Shown here: positions 59,053 through 64,000 of the stretch, in pieces | How positions within the stretch are numbered: position 1 is the first letter of the stretch | How the letters are laid out: each line of letters starts with the position of its first letter | Source: UBA1447 sp002329225 | Lineage (GTDB): Bacteria > Bacillota > Clostridia > Oscillospirales > Acutalibacteraceae | Assembly: GCA_050946835.1 (NCBI GenBank) | Contig: JBMNVN010000001.1 | Location: 186,001-250,000, forward strand | Direction: 5' to 3' | DNA: 64,000 nucleotides | Translations under genes and position numbers: made by a program | The notes under the pieces: model-generated | Told to the model about the DNA's origin: nothing | Seen by the model: the letters and a program-made list of their open reading frames with translations, nothing else | The model's database searches: none

Positions 59053-60468
59053 TCATCTTTCTTCGGAGGGGATGTACTCCGGGAAAGCCTTTGTTCCGTT
59101 TTCTTTTCTGTCCGCAAGCGGGACATAATTGCGCGGCAAGCTGGCGCTCTTATACCCCGGGCGGATAATCCGGCCGCCGGTAAGCAGTTCCTCAATACGG
59201 TGGGCCGACCAACCCGCCACACGGGCGATTGTAAACAGCGGAGTATAGAGGTCTTCCGGGATATTCAGCATTTTGTAAACCAAACCCGAGTATAAATCAA
59301 CATTGGCACAGATTTTCTTTTTGTTGCCTTTGACTTTATCAAAAATCTCGGGTGTCAGCTTCTCAATAAGAGTAAGCAGTTTCAGCTCGTCGCCAAAGCC
59401 CTTTTCTATTGCAAAGGCTTCGGCGTTCTCACGCAGGACAACGGCTCTGGGGTCGGAAAGCGTGTAAACCGCATGGCCCATACCGTAAACAAGGCCCGTT
59501 CTGTCCCCCGCCTGCTTATTGATAAGCTTTGTCAGGTAATCCGCCACCTGACCTTCGTCGGTGGGGTCCTTAATCTCTTTCATCATGAGGGCGGTCATCT
59601 CGGAAACTTTTATGTTGGCGCCGCCGTGCTTGGGCCCCTTGAGGGAACCGATACCCGCCGCAATGGCCGAATAAGTGTCCGTTCCGCTGGAGGTGAGAAC
59701 ACGGGTAGCAAAGGTGGAGTTGTTGCCGCCGCCGTGTTCCGCATGAAGAATAAGGCATAAATCCAATAAGCGCGCCTCTTCCTCGGTAAACTGCCTGTCC
59801 GAGCGGATAGAGCGCAGTATGGTCTGCGCCGTAACATGCTCCGGTTTAAGCTGATGTATGTGCATGCTCTTTTGATAGAAAGCACGGCGCTTAACCTGAT
59901 AAGCGTAGGACATAATAGTGGGAAGCTGAGCAATCAGCTGAATTGACTGCCTGAGCACATTTTCGGTGGAGTTGTCCTCCGGATTTTCATCATAGGAATA
60001 CAGAGCAAGCACACAGCGCGCCAGCTTATTCATAATATCCCGGGAGGGAGATTTGATAATCATGTCCTCAATAAAGTCGTCGGGCAACGGTCTGCACTTA
60101 CTGAGCAGGGCGGTAAAAGATTCCAACTGAGCTTTTGAGGGCAGATTGCCGAATAAAAGCAGCCAAGCCACTTCCTCAAACCCGTAGCGGTCTTCCACCT
60201 TGCAGCCGCGGATGATTTCTCTCATATCTATACCGCGGTAAATCAGGCGCCCCTCTTTGGGTACCCGCTCACCGTCGCTTACATAATAACCTTCAACATT
60301 ACATATTCTGGTAATGCCCGCCATAACCCCGGTACCGTCCGGGTTGCGCAAGCCCCTTTTAACACCGAAACGCTCAAACTCTTCCGGATTTATTATGTTT
60401 TCAGTTTCAAGCTGTTTGCAGAGAGAGGCCAGGGTTTCGTTTGCTATTGGAGAAATATTAAGCTTCAT
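59053..60468 (-). CDS. gltA: citrate synthase (type II-like, clostridial form)
   Basis: A 471-aa citrate/methylcitrate synthase. Seen: GLRNPDGTGVMAGITRI, RLIYRGIDMREI, catalytic His in LHAEHGGGNNSTF (about 240), GPKHGGAN, His in GMGHAVYTLSDPR (about 327), and Asp in NVDLYSGLVYKML (about 390). It condenses oxaloacetate and acetyl-CoA, probably for glutamate synthesis in an incomplete TCA pathway. It has its own promoter (60501-60530) and AGGCGGTGG upstream of the ATG. Confidence 0.94.
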   Translation of the reverse strand: MKLNISPIANETLASLCKQLETENIINPEEFERFGVKRGLRNPDGTGVMAGITRICNVEGYYVSDGERVPKEGRLIYRGIDMREIIRGCKVEDRYGFEEVAWLLLFGNLPSKAQLESFTALLSKCRPLPDDFIEDMIIKSPSRDIMNKLARCVLALYSYDENPEDNSTENVLRQSIQLIAQLPTIMSYAYQVKRRAFYQKSMHIHQLKPEHVTAQTILRSIRSDRQFTEEEARLLDLCLILHAEHGGGNNSTFATRVLTSSGTDTYSAIAAGIGSLKGPKHGGANIKVSEMTALMMKEIKDPTDEGQVADYLTKLINKQAGDRTGLVYGMGHAVYTLSDPRAVVLRENAEAFAIEKGFGDELKLLTLIEKLTPEIFDKVKGNKKKICANVDLYSGLVYKMLNIPEDLYTPLFTIARVAGWSAHRIEELLTGGRIIRPGYKSASLPRNYVPLADRKENGTKAFPEYIPSEER

Positions 60469-60500
60469 CAGGCCACCGCCTTATTAAAAGTAGTCCCTAT

Positions 60501-60530
60501 ATATTACAACAGAGATATGAATATAGTCAA
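60501..60530 (-). promoter_or_regulatory. citrate synthase promoter
   Basis: On the minus strand, TTGACT (60530-60525), an 18-base spacer, then TAATAT (60506-60501), just downstream of the DUF1015 terminator. The leader is about 25 bases. Confidence 0.65.
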
Positions 60531-60532
60531 GC

Positions 60533-60557
60533 AAAAACCGCCGCCGTACGGCAGCGG
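60533..60557 (-). terminator. terminator of the DUF1015 gene
   Basis: CCGCTGCCG with CGGCGGCGG (one G-U pair) around a TA turn (60538-60557), followed by TTTTTG on the minus strand, 16 bases after the stop. Confidence 0.8.
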
Positions 60558-60572
60558 TTTCGGGAAAAATTG

Positions 60573-61829
60573 TCAGTTTTCGCTTTCAAGCTCATGTACA
60601 AAGAGTCCGCTTAAAAGCTTCGGTTCAAACCAGGTGGACTTAGGGGGCATAATTTTTTCCGCATCGGCTATACTCAACAGTTCTTCTATTGAGGTCGGAT
60701 ACATGGAAAATGCCAGCGCCATCCCGTTTTCCACCCGGCGCACAAGCTCGTCAAGTCCCCGTATGCCGCCCACAAAGTCTATACGGTTGTCCGTGCGGGG
60801 ATCCCCTATCCCGAGCACGGGAGCCAGAAGATTGTTTTGCAAAATAGAAACGTCAAGCCGCCCTACGGGGTCGGACTCGTCGTAAGTCCCCTGCTTTGCG
60901 GTGAGCCGATACCACTTGCCGCCGCAGAGCATACCGAAAGTGTGCCTGCGGGAAGGTTTATAGGGCGAACTGCCGCCCGTTTCTTCCAGAACAAACTTTT
61001 CACGAACTTTTTCCAAAAACTCCGCTTCGCCGAGCCCGTTTAAATCGGTAAGAAGACGGTTATAGTCCATTATCTCCAGTTCATCCTGTGGGAAAGCCAC
61101 GGCAAGAAAGCGGTTGAACTCCTCTTCCCCGGTGCAGTCAGGATGCTGCGCCCTGCGTTTTTTTGCCACACTCACGGCGGAAGCCGCTCTGTGGTGGCCG
61201 TCGGCAATGTAAAGCGCTTCCATTTTTGCAAAGGCGGCCTCTATAGCCGCATTGAGGGCATCGTCTTCCACCACCCATACGGTCTGACCCACGCCGTCAT
61301 CGCTTACAAAATCATAGACCGGCTGACTGCTTTCCGTGAAAGATTTAATAAGGTCTGAAAGCTCTTTATTCTTCTTGTAAATGAGAAAAATCGGGCCGGT
61401 GTTGGCATCGCAAACATCCACATGGGTTGTTCTGTCAAGTTCTTTATCCGCCCTGGTAAGTTCATGGCGCTTGATGCGTCCTTCAATATAGTCCAAAGCC
61501 CCGGCACAGCCTACCACTCCGGTCTGGCTGCGGCCGTTCATTATTTGACGGTAGATATAAAAATGCGGTTTTTCGTCTTTTGCGCAGATGTTTTTCTCCC
61601 TGAGTTTTTTCAGGTTTTCTTTTGCCTTCTGATAAACTTCCGGGGAATATAAATGCGTTCCCAAAGGCAGGTCGATTTCCGCCTTGTCCACATATAGAAA
61701 ACTCAGGGGATTCCCGGCTACCGCCGCCCTCGCTTCGTCGCTGTCCATAACATCGTAAGGCAGGGCCGCCACCGCTTTGGCATACTCCGGCTTCGGTCTG
61801 ACCGCTCTGAATGGTTTAAATATCGCCAC
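60573..61829 (-). CDS. DUF1015 family protein
   Basis: 418 aa from the GTG at 61829, giving the family start MAIFKPFRAVRPKPEYA; AGAGGAAG lies upstream, and an ATG at 61847 would place the start within that site. Seen: VAALPYDVMDSDEARAAV, FYIYRQIMNGRSQTGVV, IKRHELTRADKELDRT, and the conserved YIADGHHRAASAVS (about 208-221). Known: the family is widespread in anaerobes and often encoded near serine biosynthesis genes, but its activity is not settled. It is flanked by its own promoter and terminator. Confidence 0.9.
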   Translation of the reverse strand: MAIFKPFRAVRPKPEYAKAVAALPYDVMDSDEARAAVAGNPLSFLYVDKAEIDLPLGTHLYSPEVYQKAKENLKKLREKNICAKDEKPHFYIYRQIMNGRSQTGVVGCAGALDYIEGRIKRHELTRADKELDRTTHVDVCDANTGPIFLIYKKNKELSDLIKSFTESSQPVYDFVSDDGVGQTVWVVEDDALNAAIEAAFAKMEALYIADGHHRAASAVSVAKKRRAQHPDCTGEEEFNRFLAVAFPQDELEIMDYNRLLTDLNGLGEAEFLEKVREKFVLEETGGSSPYKPSRRHTFGMLCGGKWYRLTAKQGTYDESDPVGRLDVSILQNNLLAPVLGIGDPRTDNRIDFVGGIRGLDELVRRVENGMALAFSMYPTSIEELLSIADAEKIMPPKSTWFEPKLLSGLFVHELESEN

Positions 61830-61871
61830 AACAACACTTCCTCTCATTTTTAAGTTTTTTGCACCTGCAAT

Positions 61872-61900
61872 AGTTTACATTTTATTGTGCGCTCTTGCAA
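61872..61900 (-). promoter_or_regulatory. promoter of the DUF1015 gene
   Basis: On the minus strand, TTGCAA (61900-61895), 17 bases, extended -10 TG-TAAACT (61877-61872), about 43 bases upstream of the GTG start. Confidence 0.55.
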
Positions 61901-61907
61901 GAGCCGA

Positions 61908-61936
61908 AAAAAACGGGGCGGCAATAAACCGCCCCG
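61908..61936 (-). terminator. terminator of the Xre-type gene
   Basis: CGGGGCGG with CCGCCCCG (61914-61936) and a 7-base loop, followed by seven T on the minus strand, 20 bases after the stop. A textbook terminator. Confidence 0.9.
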
Positions 61937-61956
61937 CCTGATTATCAATTCAAAAA

Positions 61957-62202
61957 TTATTCAATACCGAGAAGGTAATTCACAGAAACACCGAGCACTT
62001 CCGACAGGGCCTTAAGCTCAAAGTCCGTTACATAGCGCAGCTGACCTTCCAACTTGGAAAGGCCGGAAGCGTTGAGGTCAATACCCTTTATCTGAAGCTG
62101 GGTAAGCAGGTCTTTCTGCTTCATATTGATGGCTTTGCGCCGTTGTTCGACTTTAGCACCGACGATGTTGCGGTTCCCGAGAGGCTGTCTTCTTATCCTC
62201 AT
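61957..62202 (-). CDS. Xre-family helix-turn-helix regulator
   Basis: 81 aa from the ATG at 62202, which has AAGGAG 7 bases upstream; longer in-frame starts lack such a site. The single HTH_3/Cro-C1 domain (about 14-75) reads VGAKVEQRRKAINMKQKDLL, LNASGLSKLEGQ and LKALSEVLGVSVNYLLG, with a basic N-terminus (MRIRRQPLGNR). It is probably a DNA-binding repressor. It is divergent from pncB, with a 438-base gap between, so it may control it. Confidence 0.85.
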   Translation of the reverse strand: MRIRRQPLGNRNIVGAKVEQRRKAINMKQKDLLTQLQIKGIDLNASGLSKLEGQLRYVTDFELKALSEVLGVSVNYLLGIE

Positions 62203-62450
62203 ATTAATTCTCCTTTTCATTAAAATCAGCGGTTTGTAAAAGCAAGCACTGTATGTATTGTTATACATAGAGAAATAATGTTTTTGAACCGCTCGCCGCA
62301 AAGCAGATATATATCCCTCTGCAACGGATTTATTTTACCACTTTAGAACGATTCCGTCAAGAATATTCTAAATAATTATTGGAAAAACGAAATATAACTG
62401 CTGGGCGACCGACACGGACGGCTGTATTCATGCGGTTTTATACGGCTAAT

Positions 62451-62559
62451 ATTTTTTCATTATTACCGGGGGAGTTATTCAGTTTTAATATTATATTTTG
62501 CCTGTCACGGTATGCAAAATATTTTTTCAGGTTTATCGGGGAAGTTTCAGTTTAATTTA
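62451..62559 (+). repeat. two imperfect direct repeats upstream of pncB
   Basis: ATTTTTTCA, then a CGGGG core, then TTCAGTTT(T)AAT occurs at 62451-62490 and again at 62521-62559 (70-base period), with small differences between. They lie just upstream of the putative pncB -10 and might be binding sites for the divergent Xre regulator or a NAD-related repressor. Confidence 0.5.
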
Positions 62560-62570
62560 TGCCCCGCGCG

Positions 62571-62579
62571 TGCTATACT
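62571..62579 (+). promoter_or_regulatory. extended -10 of the pncB promoter
   Basis: TGC-TATACT is a good extended -10 on plus, 61 bases upstream of the ATG. The -35 region (TTTAAT, 62551-62556) is weak, suggesting dependence on the TG extension or an activator. Confidence 0.5.
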
Positions 62580-62640
62580 GAAAGCGGACTCAATGCAAGA
62601 AAGAAATTGTTAAAGCGATATGCAAGAAAGGACGATGAGT

Positions 62641-64000
62641 ATGACGGGCAAATACTCGGACACACGCAACCTGACTATGCTGGCGGATTTTTACGAGTTT
62701 GTAATGGCAAACGGTCTGCTCGCTCAGGACAGAGGCAAAACCGTAACTTATTTTGATATGTTCTTCCGCGGTCTGCCCGACGGCGGCGGTTTTGCAATTA
62801 CGGCGGGCCTGGAACAACTTATTGAAAGCCTCCAAAACCTGCGCTTTACAAAGCCGGATATAGAGTACTTGCGGAACAAAGGCTTTCACCCCGATTTTAT
62901 TGAATATCTGACAGACTTTGAATTTTGCTGCGATATCTGGGCTGTCCCCGAGGGTACGCCCGTTTTCCCCGGAGAGCCTTTGGTCACGGTAAGAGGACCG
63001 GCTGTTCAGGCTCAGTTTATTGAGAGCATAATACTACTGTGCATAAACCACCAAACCCTAATAGCCACTAAGGCAAACCGTATTGTACGGGCCGCTCAGG
63101 GGCGGGAGGTTTACGAGTTCGGTACAAGGCGTGCCCACGGAGCCGACGCCGCTTTATTCGGTGCAAGGGCGGCTTATATCGGAGGCTGTACGGGCACTTC
63201 CTGTACTCCCGCAGAGCTTCGCTTCGGGATTCCCGCGGCGGCAACGATGACCCACAGCTGGGTTCAGATGTTTGACAATGAAAAAGAGGCTTTTATTGCC
63301 TTTGCGGAGGAATACCCCGATAACTGCTCACTTCTGGTGGACACTTATGACACCTTAAAATCCGGTATACCGAATGCGCTGGAGGTTTTTCGGGATTATG
63401 TTGCCGCTAAAGGGTTCAGGCCCAAGGCCATTCGGATAGACAGCGGCGACCTGGCATACCTGTCACGCAAAGCAAGGCGCATGCTTGACGAGGCGGGATT
63501 TTCCGACTGCGAGATTGTCGCTTCAAACTCTTTGGATGAGTATATTATCCGCGACATGGTGAGTCAGGGGGCCAAGGTTGATACGTTTCTGGTGGGCGAA
63601 AGGCTCATCACCTCCGCATCTTCCCCCGTATTCGGCGGCGTTTATAAACTGAGTGCGGTGGAAACTGAGGGAAAAATCAAGCCCTGCATTAAACTCAGCG
63701 AAAATGTTACAAAAATTACTATTCCCTGCTTTAAAAAGCTTTGGAGGCTGTTCGACAGAGACAGCGGCAAGGCTATTGCCGACCTTCTCACTCTGGCGGA
63801 TGAAGAAATTGATGAAAATGAAGCCTATGAGCTTTTTGACCCCGACTATACCTGGAAACGCAAAACCGTCACCAACTTTATTGCCCGACCGCTGCAGAAA
63901 AAGATTTTTGATAAGGGAAAACCGGTCTATGATTCCCCCGACGTTCATCAGATAAGGGAATACTGCGCCGAGCAAATAGACAGCCTTTGGGAAGAGGTGC
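62641..64000 (+). CDS. pncB: nicotinate phosphoribosyltransferase (3' end cut by window)
   Basis: About 453 codons are present; the normal length is about 480, so roughly 25-30 C-terminal residues are missing. It converts nicotinate and PRPP to nicotinate mononucleotide in NAD salvage. Seen: LTMLADFYEFVMANG at the N-terminus, YFDMFFRGLPDGGGFAI, EFGTRRAHGADAALFGARAA (with the catalytic-region His), GTSCTPAELRFGIPAAATMTHSW, VDTYDTLKSG, RIDSGDLAYLS and VASNSLDEYII. The ATG at 62641 is 8 bases after AAAGGA; two in-frame ATGs (62620 and 62635) are alternatives. Confidence 0.95.
   Translation, partial: MTGKYSDTRNLTMLADFYEFVMANGLLAQDRGKTVTYFDMFFRGLPDGGGFAITAGLEQLIESLQNLRFTKPDIEYLRNKGFHPDFIEYLTDFEFCCDIWAVPEGTPVFPGEPLVTVRGPAVQAQFIESIILLCINHQTLIATKANRIVRAAQGREVYEFGTRRAHGADAALFGARAAYIGGCTGTSCTPAELRFGIPAAATMTHSWVQMFDNEKEAFIAFAEEYPDNCSLLVDTYDTLKSGIPNALEVFRDYVAAKGFRPKAIRIDSGDLAYLSRKARRMLDEAGFSDCEIVASNSLDEYIIRDMVSQGAKVDTFLVGERLITSASSPVFGGVYKLSAVETEGKIKPCIKLSENVTKITIPCFKKLWRLFDRDSGKAIADLLTLADEEIDENEAYELFDPDYTWKRKTVTNFIARPLQKKIFDKGKPVYDSPDVHQIREYCAEQIDSLWEEV

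Larger units (their letters stand above)
62203..62640. other. 438-base intergenic region between the Xre-type gene and pncB
   Basis: No gene is supported. It holds a pair of imperfect 40-base direct repeats (62451-62490 and 62521-62559) and an extended -10 (62571-62579). The part next to the Xre gene (62203-62400) is A+T-rich, without a clear promoter. Confidence 0.5.

Overview
The window looks like a chromosomal segment of an anaerobic, meso-diaminopimelate-containing, low-to-mid-GC Gram-positive bacterium of the class Clostridia, probably from the Oscillospirales/Ruminococcaceae side. This is an inference from gene content: a mra/dcw cell-wall cluster with a PASTA-bearing SpoVD-type PBP, MurE with a DNPR motif, mini-RNase III, RicT, DarA, rubrerythrin, a 2[4Fe-4S] ferredoxin, a sortase-type surface protein, strong AGGAGG ribosome-binding sites and frequent TTG starts. 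Almost every gene is on the minus strand; only dusB and the truncated pncB at the right edge are on plus. No tRNA, rRNA, insertion sequence, prophage or CRISPR array was seen.

Layout, left to right. 1-73: start of acpP. 74-742: a long intergenic region with an acpP promoter. 743-13020: the most striking region, six complete tandem paralogues (626-633 aa each) of a membrane-anchored extracellular DUF4838 protein (glycoside-hydrolase-like), plus a seventh copy reduced to an N-terminal fragment. 13085-20912: eno, tsaD, rimI, a GH127 beta-L-arabinofuranosidase-type gene, a YwlE-type phosphatase and polA, closely spaced and co-oriented with the array. 21112-22089: dusB on plus. 22163-33933: the division and wall cluster mraZ-rsmH-ftsL-pbp/spoVD-murE-murF-ftsW-murG-ftsQ-ftsZ, without mraY, murD, murC, murB or ftsA. 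34218-37604: yebC, yitT, mrnC, obgE. 37684-41666: a sugar-acid or polyol cassette with a YjmF-type D-mannonate oxidoreductase, a Gfo/Idh/MocA oxidoreductase and an epimerase-oxidoreductase fusion. 41676-43900: a visibly A+T-rich patch with small membrane proteins and lipoproteins. 43998-47926: rubrerythrin, an unknown membrane-anchored protein, rsmI, a TrmN6-like methyltransferase, a small unknown protein and a ferredoxin. 48158-52511: three paralogous surface proteins with X2-like modules and two kinds of C-terminal anchor. 52734-57157: ricT, holB, darA, a YaaO-type decarboxylase (B. subtilis yaa order without tmk) and a QueG-like reductase. 57165-61829: an AEC transporter, an unknown polytopic membrane protein, citrate synthase and a DUF1015 protein. 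61957-64000: an Xre-type regulator divergent from pncB.

How the parts may fit together (inference): the DUF4838 array, the GH127 enzyme, the X2-module surface proteins and the mannonate/Gfo-Idh-MocA cassette point to a cell that handles complex, probably plant- or mucus-derived glycans at its surface and channels uronic acids or modified sugars inward. The rest is conserved housekeeping. The best candidate for an undescribed system is the DUF4838 array, whose copies share near-identical N-terminal segments but differ in the central domain.
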